A stretch of DNA of 64,000 nucleotides from Franzmannia pantelleriensis (GCF_900102875.1 NZ_FNGH01000017.1:1-64000), one strand, 5' to 3'; shown: positions 39,733 through 51,393, counted from the first letter of the stretch. Notes: a model not told the origin generated them from the sequence alone. Made by a program: numbers and translations.

Positions 39733-41280
39733 ATGCCACATCTCGAGATCCAACCCGGCAAGATGACCCTGGCCCAGGCTCGCCAGGTCTTCGAGGCGCC
39801 CATCCAGGTGAGCCTGCCCGAAAGCGCCAATGCCGCGATGCAGCAAGGCGTCGACTGCGTCAACCAGGTGGTTGCCGAAGACCGCACCGTCTACGGCATC
39901 AACACCGGCTTCGGCCTGCTGGCCCAGACCCGCATCGCCCATGAGCACCTCGAAGACCTACAGCGCTCGCTGGTGCTGTCGCATGCCACCGGCGTCGGCG
40001 AGCCCATGGACGACGCCCTGGTGCGGCTGATCATGGTGCTCAAGGTCAACAGCCTGGCCCGCGGCTACTCCGGCATTCGCCGCGAGGTGCTGGATGGCCT
40101 GATCGCCTTGATCAACGCCGAGGTCTACCCGCATATCCCGCTCAAGGGCTCGGTGGGTGCCTCCGGCGACCTGGCCCCACTTGCGCATATGAGCGTGGTA
40201 CTGCTCGGTGAAGGCAAGGCCCGCCATAACGGTGAATGGCTGCCCGCCCGCCAGGCGCTTGAGATTGCCGAGCTGCAGCCGATCGCGCTGGCCCCCAAGG
40301 AGGGCCTGGCGCTGCTCAACGGCACCCAGGTCTCCAGCGCCTATGCGCTGAAGGGGCTATTCGACGCCGAAGACCTCTACGCCGCCGCCACGGTCTGCGG
40401 TGCGCTGACCGTCGAGGCCACGCTCAGCTCGCGCTCGCCCTTCGACCCGCGCATACACGAGGTCCGCGGCCAGCAGGGCCAGATCGATGCCGCCGCCGCC
40501 TACCGCCACCTGCTCGGCGAACGCAGCGCGATCAGCGACACCCATATCGATTGCGACAAGGTGCAGGACCCTTACTCGCTGCGCTGCCAGCCCCAGGTGA
40601 TGGGGGCCTGCCTGACTCAGCTGCGCCAGGCCGCCGAGGTGCTGGCCGTCGAGGTCAATGCGGTGTCCGACAACCCGCTGGTATTCGCCGAAGCAGGCGA
40701 CATCATCTCCGGCGGCAACTTCCACGCCGAGCCGGTGGCCATGGCCGCCGACAACCTGGCACTGGCCATCGCCGAGATCGGCTCGCTGACCGAGCGGCGC
40801 GTCTCGCTGATGATGGACAAGCATATGTCGCAGCTGCCACCGTTCCTGGTCGAGAACGGCGGCATCAACTCCGGCTTCATGATCGCCCAGGTGACGGCGG
40901 CGGCCCTGGCCAGCGAGAACAAGGCGCTGGCGCACCCGCACAGCGTCGACAGCCTGCCCACTTCGGCCAACCAGGAGGACCACGTTTCCATGGCGCCGGC
41001 GGCCGGCAAACGGCTATGGGAGATGGCCGACAACGTGCGCGGGATACTCGCCATCGAGTGGCTAGCGGCCTGTCAGGGCCTCGACTTCCGGGTCCAGGAC
41101 GGCGAGCGGCTGACCAGCACCGCGGCGCTGGAGCAGGCCCGCAGCAGCCTGCGCGAACGCGTCGCCTACTATGCCAAGGATCGCTTCTTCGGCCCCGACA
41201 TCGAGGCCGCCAGCGAGCTGCTGGCAGCGCGCACCTTGAGCCCGCTGGTGCCCGCCGGTATGCTGCCCAGCGCTCGCTGA
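39733..41280 (+). CDS. hutH: Histidine ammonia-lyase
   Basis: It removes ammonia from L-histidine to give urocanate, the first step of the pathway and the source of the HutC inducer. The 515-residue protein has the Ala143-Ser144-Gly145 tripeptide ([15 protein letters not shown]) that cyclises to the MIO electrophile, the catalytic Tyr53 region (VYGINTGFG), and SDNPLVF. The start at 39733 matches the family N-terminus; longer frames would run through repeat copy 3. Only a weak AAAGAGA is seen as ribosome binding site. Confidence 0.97.
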   Translation: MPHLEIQPGKMTLAQARQVFEAPIQVSLPESANAAMQQGVDCVNQVVAEDRTVYGINTGFGLLAQTRIAHEHLEDLQRSLVLSHATGVGEPMDDALVRLIMVLKVNSLARGYSGIRREVLDGLIALINAEVYPHIPLKGSVGASGDLAPLAHMSVVLLGEGKARHNGEWLPARQALEIAELQPIALAPKEGLALLNGTQVSSAYALKGLFDAEDLYAAATVCGALTVEATLSSRSPFDPRIHEVRGQQGQIDAAAAYRHLLGERSAISDTHIDCDKVQDPYSLRCQPQVMGACLTQLRQAAEVLAVEVNAVSDNPLVFAEAGDIISGGNFHAEPVAMAADNLALAIAEIGSLTERRVSLMMDKHMSQLPPFLVENGGINSGFMIAQVTAAALASENKALAHPHSVDSLPTSANQEDHVSMAPAAGKRLWEMADNVRGILAIEWLAACQGLDFRVQDGERLTSTAALEQARSSLRERVAYYAKDRFFGPDIEAASELLAARTLSPLVPAGMLPSAR

Positions 41281-41305
41281 GGCAGCCGGCGCTGGCGCCC
41301 GTTTA

Positions 41306-41330
41306 CCCCCGCGGCGCGCAGCCGCGGGGG
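41306..41330 (+). terminator. Strong G+C hairpin between hutH and the NhaC/YuiF-type gene
   Basis: A perfect 10-bp stem CCCCCGCGGC/GCCGCGGGGG with loop GCGCA lies 26 bp after the hutH stop. No T tract follows, so it may act as an mRNA-stabilising or attenuating hairpin and not as a full terminator. Confidence 0.5.
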
Positions 41331-41370
41331 CATCACCACCCCTGCATTAATCCAACCACAAGAGTGCTAC

Positions 41371-42717
41371 ATGAATGCCATCGTGCTGGCCATCCTGGTG
41401 ATGGTCTCCCTGAGTCTTGCCCGGGTTTCCGTGGTCTTCGCGCTGATCGTCGCCACCCTTGTCGGCGGGCTGTTCGCCGGCATGCCGCTGGGCGAGATCC
41501 TCGACGCCTTCAACGACGGGCTGGGTAACGGCGCTACCATCGCCCTCTCCTACGCCGTGCTCGGCGCCTTCGCCGTAGCGCTGTCGCGCTCGGGGATCAC
41601 CGAGCTGCTGGCCAACCGTGCCATCGCCGGCCTCAACCTCGACAGCGACGGTGCCAATCGTCGCCTGGTGGCCTACACCCTGTTGGCGGCGCTGCTTGCC
41701 GCCGCGGTCAGTTCGCAGAACCTGATCCCGGTGCATATCGCCTTCATCCCGGTGCTGGTGCCGCCGTTGCTCAAGCTGATGAACCATCTAAACCTCGACC
41801 GCCGGGTGGCGGCCTGCGTAATCACCTTCGGCATCACCGCACCCTATATGCTGCTGCCGGTGGGCTTTGGGGCGATCTTCCTCAACGATATTCTGCTCGC
41901 CAACCTAAATGAGAGCGGTGCCGAACTGGGCCTCGAGGTGACCCGTGGCATGGTGCCGATGGCAATGGTCATTCCCATCGGCGGCATGGCACTGGGCTTG
42001 GCCGTGGCGGTACTGTTCAGCTACCGCAAGGGGCGCCGCTACGAAGACCGTGACCTGGCCCACGGCGACGAGACGCCCGCCGAAGCGGCACGCCATCTGG
42101 CGCCCTGGCAGAAGGCCGTGCTGGCCGCCTCGCTGGTCGGCACGGTGGCCGTACAGCTGCTGACCGGCTCGATGGTACTGGGGGGGATCTTCGGCTTCGC
42201 CCTGCTGTCGGTGAGCGGGGTCTTCCGCTGGCACGAACAGGACGGCATTTTCACCGAAGGCATGCGCATGATGGCGCTGGTCGGCTTCATCATGATCTCG
42301 GCGGCGGGCTTCGCCAGCGTGATGCAGGCCAGCGGCGAGGTCGAAGGCCTGGTGGCCGGCTCCGCCGAATTGATCGGCGATAACAAGGGACTGGCCGCGC
42401 TGGTCATGCTGCTGGTGGGGCTATTCATCACCATGGGCATCGGCTCGTCATTCTCGACCATCCCCATCATCGCCTCGCTCTACGTACCGCTGGCGCTGGG
42501 CTTCGGCTTCTCGCCGATGGCCACCATCGCGCTGGTGGGCACCGCCGCGGCCCTGGGTGATGCCGGCTCGCCGGCCTCGGACTCTACGCTGGGCCCTACC
42601 GCCGGACTCAACGCCGACGGCCAGCACGATCATATCTGGGACACCGTAGTGCCGACCTTCCTGCACTACAATATTCCGCTGATCGCCTTTGGCTGGATCG
42701 CCGCCATGATCCTGTAG
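41371..42717 (+). CDS. NhaC/YuiF-family transporter, probable histidine or hut-related permease
   Basis: The 448-residue membrane protein has about eleven helices and the Na+/H+-antiporter-family pattern, including [23 protein letters not shown] and [22 protein letters not shown], the latter a conserved ion-coupling loop. Members annotated as YuiF have been proposed as amino-acid (histidine) transporters by regulatory context. Position 90 bp after hutH on the same strand supports a role in histidine uptake. Sodium/proton exchange remains possible. Confidence 0.82.
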   Translation: MNAIVLAILVMVSLSLARVSVVFALIVATLVGGLFAGMPLGEILDAFNDGLGNGATIALSYAVLGAFAVALSRSGITELLANRAIAGLNLDSDGANRRLVAYTLLAALLAAAVSSQNLIPVHIAFIPVLVPPLLKLMNHLNLDRRVAACVITFGITAPYMLLPVGFGAIFLNDILLANLNESGAELGLEVTRGMVPMAMVIPIGGMALGLAVAVLFSYRKGRRYEDRDLAHGDETPAEAARHLAPWQKAVLAASLVGTVAVQLLTGSMVLGGIFGFALLSVSGVFRWHEQDGIFTEGMRMMALVGFIMISAAGFASVMQASGEVEGLVAGSAELIGDNKGLAALVMLLVGLFITMGIGSSFSTIPIIASLYVPLALGFGFSPMATIALVGTAAALGDAGSPASDSTLGPTAGLNADGQHDHIWDTVVPTFLHYNIPLIAFGWIAAMIL

Positions 42718-42851
42718 CGTGCATCACGCGAGCCCCAGTTGCGGCCACTTCACCGTGCGGGTCATCGATGGCTGGCTTGATATGGATCACTGCAGCGCAG
42801 CATTGTCTATGCTACACCTGCGTATCATCGATTCCCGACAAGGAGGCCAGG

Positions 42852-45605
42852 ATGCCTGACCAGCCGTCGTCCCGTTCTGCTAGTGAAGCCAACACCGCCT
42901 GGCACGCGCTTTCTGCTGCCGATGCACTGAACGAGCTCGATAGCCAGGCCGAGGGGCTCAGCGACGCCGAGGCCGAGCAACGCCTCGTGCGCTATGGCCG
43001 CAACCGGCTGCAGCAGTCCGAGGGGCGCCCTTGGTGGCGGCGTCTGCTCGAACAGTTCAACAACATCCTGATGATGATCCTGCTGGTGGCGGCGGTCGCC
43101 AGCCTGGGACTCGGTCATACCCTCGACGCCGCAGCAATCGTTGGCGTTGTGGTCATCATCGCGCTGATCGGCTTCGTCCAGGAAGGCAAGGCCGAGCAGG
43201 CGCTGGACAGTATCCGCAACATGCTCTCGCCCCAGGCCAAGGTATTGCGCAACGGCCAGCGTCAGACCATCGACGCCGAGGCGCTGGTGCCCGGGGATAT
43301 CGTGATGGTCGAGAGCGGCGACCGGGTGCCCGCCGATCTGCGCCTGATCGAGGCCAAGCGGCTACGTACCGAGGAAGCGGCACTGACCGGTGAATCAACC
43401 CCAGTCGACAAGCAGCTCGAGCCGGTCGAGAGCGACAGTGAGCTCGGCGATCGCACCGCCATGGCCTACGCCAGCACCATCGTCGTCCAGGGCACCGCGC
43501 GGGGGCTGGTGGTGGAAACCGGCACGCGCAGCGAAATCGGCCGCATTTCGGAAATGCTGCGCGGCGTTGAGCAGCTCAAGACCCCGCTGCTGCGCCAGAT
43601 CGACCGCGCCGGCCGGGTGCTGGCCATGTTCATCCTCGGCGCGGCGCTGTTCACCGGGCTCTTCGGCATGCTGGTCCACGACCAGCCGCTGGGCGAGATG
43701 TTCATGGCCGCGGTGGGCCTGGCGGTGGCCGCCATTCCCGAGGGGCTGCCGGCCATCGTCACCATTGGCCTCGCGCTCGGCGTGCAGGCCATGGCCAAGC
43801 GCAACGCCATCATCCGCCGGCTGCCGGCGGTGGAAACCCTGGGCTCGATTTCGACGATCTTCTCCGACAAGACCGGCACACTGACCCGCAACGAGATGAC
43901 CGCCCAGGCGATCTGGCTACCCGAAGGCGAGATCCGCATCGACGGCGTCGGCTTCGACCCTGAAGGCGCGTTTCACCGCGTGGACCACGACCAAGCCAGC
44001 GAGGCTGGTCTCGATCTCGATGAGCAGCCGGCACTGCGTCACTTCCTCAAGGTGGGGGTACTGTGCAACGACGCCGAGTTGGCCAAGGAAAATGGCCGCT
44101 GGGTGATCCACGGCGATCCCACCGAAGGTGCGCTGGTGGTCGCCGCGGCCAAGGCCGGCCTCGACGCCCGCGAGCTGCGCGGTGACCACGACCGACACGA
44201 TGCCATCCCCTTCGAGTCCGAGCGCAAGTACATGGCCACCCTGCACGAGCTCGACGATGAACCGCGGCTATTGGTCAAGGGTGCACCGGACCGCTTGCTG
44301 GAGATGTGCCACCGTCAGCGCGGTGCTGACGGTGACAGTGTCGAACTCGACGTGGAGGCCTGGGAGAACCGCATCCACGCGCTATCCGCCCGCGGCCTGC
44401 GGGTACTGGCGCTGGCCGAGAAGACACTGCATGCCGTCGATGAACTGGCCGATGAGCACGCCGAGGAGGAGCTGGTGCTGCTGGGGCTGGTGGGGCTGCT
44501 CGACCCACCCCGCGACGAGGCGATTCGCGCCGTCAAGCAGTGCCTGGCGGCCGGCATCCGCCCGGTCATGGTCACCGGCGACCACGCCGTAACCGCCCGC
44601 GCCATCGCCCAGCAGCTGGGCTTTGCCCACACGGAGCGAGCGCTGACCGGCCGCGAGGTCGAGGCGATGTCGGACGCCGAGCTGGAGGACTGTATCCTCG
44701 AGGTCGACGTTTTCGCCCGCGCCGCCCCCGAACACAAGCTGCGCCTGGTCAAGGCGATGCAGGCCCGCGGTGGCATCTGTGCGATGACCGGCGACGGCGT
44801 CAATGACGGCCCGGCGCTAAAGCGCGCCGATGTTGGCGTGGCGATGGGCATTCAGGGCACCGAGGCGGCCAAGGAGGCCGCCGAGATGGTGCTCGCCGAC
44901 GATAACTTTGCCACCATCGCCGGTGCCATCGAGGAGGGTCGCAAAGTCTACGACAATATTCGCAAGACCATTACCTTCCTGCTGCCCACCAACGGCGGCC
45001 AGGGCCTGGCGATCATGCTCGCGGTGCTGGCCGGCACCCTGCTACCGGTCACCCCACTGCAGGCGCTGTGGGTCAATATGGTGGTGGCGGTGACCTTGGG
45101 TCTGGCGCTGGCCTTCGAGGACGCCGAGCCGGATATCATGCAACGCCAGCCGCGGGATGCCGACGCTGCTCTGCTCGATATGTTCCTGCTGTGGCGGGTG
45201 GTGTTCGTCTCGGTCCTGCTGCTGATCGGCGTGTTCGGCATGTTCAGCTGGATCCTCAGCCAGGGCGGCAGCGAGGCGCTGGCGCGCAGCGGAGCGGTCA
45301 ATATTCTGGTCACCGGCAGCGCCGCTTACCTGATCAACAGCCGCTATCTGATCAACAGCTCACTCTCCTGGGAAGGTGTCTTCGGCAGCCGGCCGGTATG
45401 GATCGCCATCGCCCTGGTGATGCTGCTGCAGCTGGCCTGGACCTACCTGCCGTTCATGCAGGTGATCTTCGGCAGCGCCGCGCTGGGGGTGGACCACTGG
45501 TTGATGATCGTCGCTGCCAGTGCAGCACTGTTCCTGATTGTCGAGCTGGAGAAATGGGTGCTGCGCCGTCGCGAGCAACACACTCAACCGGCTGAAGCGA
45601 GTTGA
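42852..45605 (+). CDS. P2-type cation-transporting ATPase
   Basis: The 917-residue P-type ATPase has the actuator motif LTGEST, PEGLP in helix 4, the phosphorylation site SDKTGTLTRNE, the nucleotide-domain KGAPD, and the hinge TGDGVNDGPALKRADVGVAMG, with ten predicted helices. Sequence is closest to Ca2+/PMR1/PacL-like pumps. In helix 6 the canonical calcium ligand Asp is missing: the motif reads WVNMVVAVTLG where SERCA-type pumps have WVNLVTDG, and helix 5 has TNGGQG with Gln where Glu is usual. The ion is therefore uncertain. The start at 42852 follows AGGAGG. Confidence 0.9.
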   Translation: MPDQPSSRSASEANTAWHALSAADALNELDSQAEGLSDAEAEQRLVRYGRNRLQQSEGRPWWRRLLEQFNNILMMILLVAAVASLGLGHTLDAAAIVGVVVIIALIGFVQEGKAEQALDSIRNMLSPQAKVLRNGQRQTIDAEALVPGDIVMVESGDRVPADLRLIEAKRLRTEEAALTGESTPVDKQLEPVESDSELGDRTAMAYASTIVVQGTARGLVVETGTRSEIGRISEMLRGVEQLKTPLLRQIDRAGRVLAMFILGAALFTGLFGMLVHDQPLGEMFMAAVGLAVAAIPEGLPAIVTIGLALGVQAMAKRNAIIRRLPAVETLGSISTIFSDKTGTLTRNEMTAQAIWLPEGEIRIDGVGFDPEGAFHRVDHDQASEAGLDLDEQPALRHFLKVGVLCNDAELAKENGRWVIHGDPTEGALVVAAAKAGLDARELRGDHDRHDAIPFESERKYMATLHELDDEPRLLVKGAPDRLLEMCHRQRGADGDSVELDVEAWENRIHALSARGLRVLALAEKTLHAVDELADEHAEEELVLLGLVGLLDPPRDEAIRAVKQCLAAGIRPVMVTGDHAVTARAIAQQLGFAHTERALTGREVEAMSDAELEDCILEVDVFARAAPEHKLRLVKAMQARGGICAMTGDGVNDGPALKRADVGVAMGIQGTEAAKEAAEMVLADDNFATIAGAIEEGRKVYDNIRKTITFLLPTNGGQGLAIMLAVLAGTLLPVTPLQALWVNMVVAVTLGLALAFEDAEPDIMQRQPRDADAALLDMFLLWRVVFVSVLLLIGVFGMFSWILSQGGSEALARSGAVNILVTGSAAYLINSRYLINSSLSWEGVFGSRPVWIAIALVMLLQLAWTYLPFMQVIFGSAALGVDHWLMIVAASAALFLIVELEKWVLRRREQHTQPAEAS

Positions 45606-45701
45606 CCACCGTTCGGTGACAGAAGTGCTACTGTTAGAATAACGAAACGCTTATAGACTTCAGCGATCGCGACAACAACAGAGCAGGGAGAGTCAGCGTC
45701 A

Positions 45702-47588
45702 ATGAGCGCTAACGCGACGGACCGAGAAGTCACCCGACGCGGCAACATCATCCAGGCAATGCACTTTGCCACCGACCGGCTGCTACACGCTGGCAATGGC
45801 AGTGACGCCTTGAATGCGGTGCTGGCGCGCCTAGGTGACGCCATGGGCGTTAGTCGGGTGTACGTGTTCGATCTAGAGCGTGATGCACAGCTGGGCTGGC
45901 TGGCCAGCCAGCGTCTGGAATGGGTGTCTGACGGCGTAGCCCTGGAGATAGATAATGCCACGCTGCCGTATAGGTCGCTCGAGGCGCTCGGAGACGGCCG
46001 CTGGACACGCCATTTCGAGCAGGGCCAGGCGATCGCTGGGCGGGTTCGCGACATGCCAGCCTCAGAGCAGGCCTTGCTCTCCCCGCAGGGAATCTTGTCG
46101 CTAGCGGTCATGCCGATCCATGTCGACGATACCCTGTGGGGCTTCATCGCCCTTGACGACACCCAAACGGAGCGCGAGTGGTCAGACATCGAGCTCGACG
46201 CGCTGCAGATGGTCGGCGACGTACTCGGCGCCGGCATGGCCACTCGCCATGTTCGCCAACGGCTCAACGAGCTGGCCTACTACGACTCTCTCACCGGTCT
46301 ACCCAATCGCACGCTGTTTCTTGAGCGTGCTAGCCACGCCCAGCATCGCGCCAAGCGTTTTGGACGCAACCTGGCGGTGCTGCTGCTCGACCTCGACCGC
46401 TTCAAGGTGATCAACGAGACCCTCGGTCATCGCCACGGCGACGACCTGCTTCGCCAGGTCAGCCAGCGACTGCTGAAAGGGCTGCGTGCCAGCGATACCG
46501 TAGCCCGTTTGGGCGGTGACGAGTTCGCGATCCTGCTCGAGGATCTGGTGATACCCCAGGATGCCATGATCATTGCCGGCAAACTGCTCAGCCATTTCAA
46601 GCGGCCCTTTGCCCTCGGCGACCAGACGCCGTTCGTGACCACCAGCCTGGGCATCAGCGTGTATCCCAGCGACGCTCACGACATCGGCGAACTGCTCGAG
46701 TACGCCGAGGCCGCGATGTATCGTGCCAAAGCTCGCGGCCGCAATTGCTTCGACTTCTACACCACCGAGCTGACGGCCGCCGCCCAGGCACAGTTAATGC
46801 TCGAAACCGAGCTACGCTATGCGCTGGAACGCAACGAGTTCGTGGTCCATTACCAGCCGATCGTGGCCACCACCAGCGGTGGCATCGTCGGCGCCGAGGC
46901 GCTAGTGCGCTGGCAGCACCCCGTTCGCGGTCTCATCGCGCCTGGGCTGTTTCTGGATGCCGCCGAGAATAGCGGTTTGATCGGCGAGATCAGCCAGTGG
47001 GTGCTGGAACATGCCTGTGCCCAGCTCGTAGCCTGGCAGTCTCAAGGCCTGCACCTCGAGCGGCTGGCGGTCAATCTGGCCGGCGCCCAGATCGACAGCG
47101 GTCGGCTGGTAACATCAGTCAATCATGTGCTGAACTGCAGCGGGCTGAGCCCACAGCGGCTCGAGCTCGAGGTCACCGAGACCTTCATCATGCAACACGC
47201 CAAGCGTGCCATCGATGCGCTTGGCCAGCTCAAGAAGCAGGGCATCAGCCTGTCCATTGACGACTTCGGCACCGGTTACTCGTCGCTCAGCTACCTCAAA
47301 CGGTTGCCGATTCACAAGCTCAAGATCGACCGCAGCTTCGTGCACGACATCCCCGGCGATGCCAACGACGCCGCCATTGCCAGTGCGATCATTGCCTTGG
47401 CCCACAGCATGGGCCTGACGGTGACCGCCGAAGGCGTCGAGACTCCCGAGCAACTCGGCTTCCTGCGCGTCGAGGGCTGTGACGAGATCCAGGGCTACCT
47501 GATCAGCCACCCACTGCCAGCCGAGGACTTCGCCCGCCTGCTCACGGGCCCGGCACCACTGGCCCCCGCCCCACCGCCGGCGGTCTAG
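45702..47588 (+). CDS. GAF-GGDEF-EAL cyclic-di-GMP enzyme
   Basis: The 628-residue protein has a GAF sensor domain (about residues 18-178), a diguanylate cyclase domain (about 190-355) with intact GGDEF at 271-275 and an RxxD inhibitory site (RASD, 262-265) five residues before it, and a phosphodiesterase domain (about 365-615) with intact EAL at 399-401, DDFGTGYSSLSYLK and the EGVE loop. Both activities look possible, so output may depend on GAF signals. There is no membrane segment or signal peptide, so it is cytoplasmic. It stands alone between the P-type ATPase and the ABC operon. Confidence 0.94.
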   Translation: MSANATDREVTRRGNIIQAMHFATDRLLHAGNGSDALNAVLARLGDAMGVSRVYVFDLERDAQLGWLASQRLEWVSDGVALEIDNATLPYRSLEALGDGRWTRHFEQGQAIAGRVRDMPASEQALLSPQGILSLAVMPIHVDDTLWGFIALDDTQTEREWSDIELDALQMVGDVLGAGMATRHVRQRLNELAYYDSLTGLPNRTLFLERASHAQHRAKRFGRNLAVLLLDLDRFKVINETLGHRHGDDLLRQVSQRLLKGLRASDTVARLGGDEFAILLEDLVIPQDAMIIAGKLLSHFKRPFALGDQTPFVTTSLGISVYPSDAHDIGELLEYAEAAMYRAKARGRNCFDFYTTELTAAAQAQLMLETELRYALERNEFVVHYQPIVATTSGGIVGAEALVRWQHPVRGLIAPGLFLDAAENSGLIGEISQWVLEHACAQLVAWQSQGLHLERLAVNLAGAQIDSGRLVTSVNHVLNCSGLSPQRLELEVTETFIMQHAKRAIDALGQLKKQGISLSIDDFGTGYSSLSYLKRLPIHKLKIDRSFVHDIPGDANDAAIASAIIALAHSMGLTVTAEGVETPEQLGFLRVEGCDEIQGYLISHPLPAEDFARLLTGPAPLAPAPPPAV

Positions 47589-47797
47589 CAGCATTATTCA
47601 TGATTGCAATTTGAAATCGTTATTCATTTTCAAAACAAATAGATACCCGCCTTTGCTAGACTCATGTCATCCCGACGCGATCTGCCCTGCCTCGAGTTAG
47701 ACGACTCATCAGTGAGCCGCTACATGCTGCGTGTGTGATGACATCAGGGACATCCATCGCATCGACCTGCGTCGCCCCCCACAGGAGGAACCGCCGC

Positions 47798-48463
47798 GTG
47801 GAGCTTATTCAATACGCGTTCGACAATATCGACCTGCTGGCCAGCCGGACCCTCGAACATATCGCCCTGGTCGGCGTAGCCGTAGGCCTGGCGACTCTCA
47901 CCGGCGTCCCCATCGGCATCGCCATCACCCGCAACGAACGCCTGGCGCGCAGCGTGCTCTACGCCGCCTCGATCATCATCACCATCCCGTCCATCGCCCT
48001 GTTCGGCATCATGATCCCGATTCTTTCGCTGATTGGCCACGGCATCGGCTATGTGCCAGCAGTGATCGCGGTACTGCTCTATTCGCAGCTACCGATCATC
48101 CGTAACACCTATACCGCCATCAACAACGTCAATCCGGCGCTTCGCGAGGCCGCCCGCGGCATCGGCATGAGCCCCAACCAGCGCCTGCGCATGGTCGAAA
48201 TCCCACTGGCAGTGCCGGTGATCATGGCCGGCGTACGCACCGCCGTGGTGCTCAACATCGGGGTGATGGCGATTGCCGCCTATATCGGCGCCGGCGGCCT
48301 GGGTACCTTTATCAGCCGAGGCATCTCGCAGTCCGACCCGCGCCAGCTGATCGTAGGTGCAGTGGCCGTGAGCCTGCTGGCGATCATCGTCGACTACTCT
48401 CTGCTGGCGCTGCAGAAGCGCCTGACGCCCAAGGGGATGGAGCGCGCGGCGTCCACCGCCTGA
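47798..48463 (+). CDS. Osmoprotectant ABC transporter permease 1 (OpuC/YehW type)
   Basis: The 221-residue permease has six helices and the ABC-coupling EAA-type loop ALREAARGIGMSPNQRLRMVEIPLA. It belongs to the glycine betaine/carnitine/choline family. The start is GTG at 47798, nine bases after AGGAGG; an upstream ATG at 47735 would put that strong ribosome binding site inside the gene. It leads the four-gene order permease-ATPase-permease-binding protein found in E. coli yehWXYZ-like systems. Confidence 0.92.
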   Translation: MELIQYAFDNIDLLASRTLEHIALVGVAVGLATLTGVPIGIAITRNERLARSVLYAASIIITIPSIALFGIMIPILSLIGHGIGYVPAVIAVLLYSQLPIIRNTYTAINNVNPALREAARGIGMSPNQRLRMVEIPLAVPVIMAGVRTAVVLNIGVMAIAAYIGAGGLGTFISRGISQSDPRQLIVGAVAVSLLAIIVDYSLLALQKRLTPKGMERAASTA

Positions 48464-48499
48464 GCCCCTGCGCCACTGCCACCAGACAAGGATAACCGC

Positions 48500-49651
<1,152 letters not shown>

Positions 49652-49655
49652 GCCG

Positions 49656-50387
49656 ATGCCCATCCAGAGCATGAAAGGAGCCCTGCGCGCGCTGCTGCTG
49701 GTAGCGGTCTTCGCCGCCGGGGTGTGGAGCCACTCGAGCGGTTTGATCGATGACTTTCTGTGGCATCTGCCCGACGTCCAGTACCTTGCCGTTGAACACC
49801 TGTGGCTGACCGCAATCTCCGGCAGCCTGGCAATCGGCGTGGCGATTCCACTCGGCATTCTGCTGTCGCGGCCCTCGATGGCACGCTGGGCGGAAAGCCT
49901 GATGCAGGTGCTCAACGTCGGCACCACCATCCCCACGCTGGCGGTACTGGCCCTGTCGATGAGCTTTCTGGGCATCGGCACCGTGCCGGCCATATTCGGG
50001 CTGTTCGTTGCCACCCTGCTGCCTATCGCCCGCAACACCTACGCCGGTCTCAAGGGCGTATCGCCGGCGCTGATGGAGGCCGCCGCCGGCATCGGCATGT
50101 CACCGACACAGCGGCTGTTTCGGGTCGAACTGCCCAACGCCCTGTATGTGATCTTCGCCGGGATTCGCACGGCGCTTGCCATCAATATCGGCACCGTACC
50201 GCTGGCATTTTTGATCGGTGCCGGTGGCCTCGGCGAGCTGATCTTCACCGGTATCGATCTCTACGACCCGGTGATGATGCTGTCCGGAGCCATTCCCACG
50301 GCGCTGCTGGCGATCCTCGTCGACGCACTGATCGCCACCATCGCTTTCTTTATCGTGCCGCGGGGCGTCAACCCTGCACGCCAATGA
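49656..50387 (+). CDS. Osmoprotectant ABC transporter permease 2 (OpuC/YehY type)
   Basis: The 243-residue permease has an extra N-terminal helix compared with permease 1, then six core helices with the coupling loop ALMEAAAGIGMSPTQRLFRVELPNA. The near identity of the loop to permease 1 suggests they form a heterodimer around the shared ATPase. The start at 49656 follows GGAG in the end of the ATPase gene. Confidence 0.93.
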   Translation: MPIQSMKGALRALLLVAVFAAGVWSHSSGLIDDFLWHLPDVQYLAVEHLWLTAISGSLAIGVAIPLGILLSRPSMARWAESLMQVLNVGTTIPTLAVLALSMSFLGIGTVPAIFGLFVATLLPIARNTYAGLKGVSPALMEAAAGIGMSPTQRLFRVELPNALYVIFAGIRTALAINIGTVPLAFLIGAGGLGELIFTGIDLYDPVMMLSGAIPTALLAILVDALIATIAFFIVPRGVNPARQ

Positions 50388-50430
50388 CAACATCGCTAAC
50401 GACAACATCCCTGATGCAAGGAGAACGACC

Positions 50431-51312
50431 ATGAAACAGTTCGTCTCAATCCTCTCTGGCCTGGCCCTGGCAGCCGCCAGTACCGCTGCAACCGCTGCCG
50501 ACCTGTCGGTGGGTGGCAAGAACTTCACCGAGCAGCAGATCATCGCCAGCATGACCAGCCAGTACCTGGAAGCGCTCGGCTACGACGTCGACAACCGCGC
50601 TGGAATGGGGTCGGCGGTGCTGCGTCAGGCCCAGGAGAACGGCCAGATCGACCTCTACTGGGAGTACACCGGCACCTCGCTGATCACCTATAACGACATC
50701 AGCGAGCGCCTGGATCCCGAAGAGACCTACGCCCGGGTCAAGGAGCTCGATGCCGAGGTCGGCCTGGTGTGGCTCGAGCCGTCTGATGCCAACAACACCT
50801 ACGGCCTGGCAATGCGCGAGGACGACGCCGAGGAGCGCGGCATCGTGACCATTTCCGACCTGGCCGCGGCGATCAACGACGGCGAGGCGCTGACCCTGGC
50901 CTCCAACGCCGAGTTCTATGCCCGCGATGACGGCCTGCGCCCGCTGCAGGAGATGTATGAGTTCGAGTTCGGTCGCCGCAACGTCAGCCGTATGGACACC
51001 GGCCTCACCTACCCGGCGCTGCGCGACGGCGAGGTCGACGTCTCGGTGGTGTTCGCCACCGACGGACGTATTCCGGCCTTTGACCTGCGCGTGCTGGAGG
51101 ACGACCTCGAATACTTCCCGGCCTACGCCCTGACCCCGGTCATCCGCGAGGAAACCCTCGAAGCGTTCCCCGAGCTCGAAGAGCAGCTCAACGCCCTGTC
51201 GGCGCTGCTCGACGATGAAACCATGGCCGAACTCAACGCCCGCGTCGACGTCGAGCGCGAGACCATCGAGCGCGTCGCCGAAGCCTTCCTCGAAGAGCAC
51301 GACCTGCTGTAG
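50431..51312 (+). CDS. Osmoprotectant ABC transporter substrate-binding protein (OsmF/YehZ-like)
   Basis: The 293-residue protein has a signal peptide ending ATAA (about residue 22) and the OpuAC-type fold with VGGKNFTEQQIIASMTSQYL and DLYWEYTGTSLITY. It differs in subtype from the orphan binding protein at 10420. The partner permeases and ATPase precede it. Substrates of this group include glycine betaine, choline, carnitine and related compounds, often with low affinity. A hairpin terminator follows. Confidence 0.93.
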   Translation: MKQFVSILSGLALAAASTAATAADLSVGGKNFTEQQIIASMTSQYLEALGYDVDNRAGMGSAVLRQAQENGQIDLYWEYTGTSLITYNDISERLDPEETYARVKELDAEVGLVWLEPSDANNTYGLAMREDDAEERGIVTISDLAAAINDGEALTLASNAEFYARDDGLRPLQEMYEFEFGRRNVSRMDTGLTYPALRDGEVDVSVVFATDGRIPAFDLRVLEDDLEYFPAYALTPVIREETLEAFPELEEQLNALSALLDDETMAELNARVDVERETIERVAEAFLEEHDLL

Positions 51313-51362
51313 GGCTGCCCTTCAGCTCGCTGCCCAGGGCTGGCACACTGTCGCCATGCCTA

Positions 51363-51393
51363 CCAAGAGGCCGCCTGCGGGCGGCCTCTTTGG
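51363..51393 (+). terminator. Rho-independent-type hairpin after the osmoprotectant ABC operon
   Basis: The stem AAGAGGCCGCC/GGCGGCCTCTT with loop TGCG is followed by only TGGG, so the T tract is very short; the flanking CC/GG extends the stem across one bulged T. It lies 50 bp after the binding-protein stop and before the nitrilase-type gene. Confidence 0.75.
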
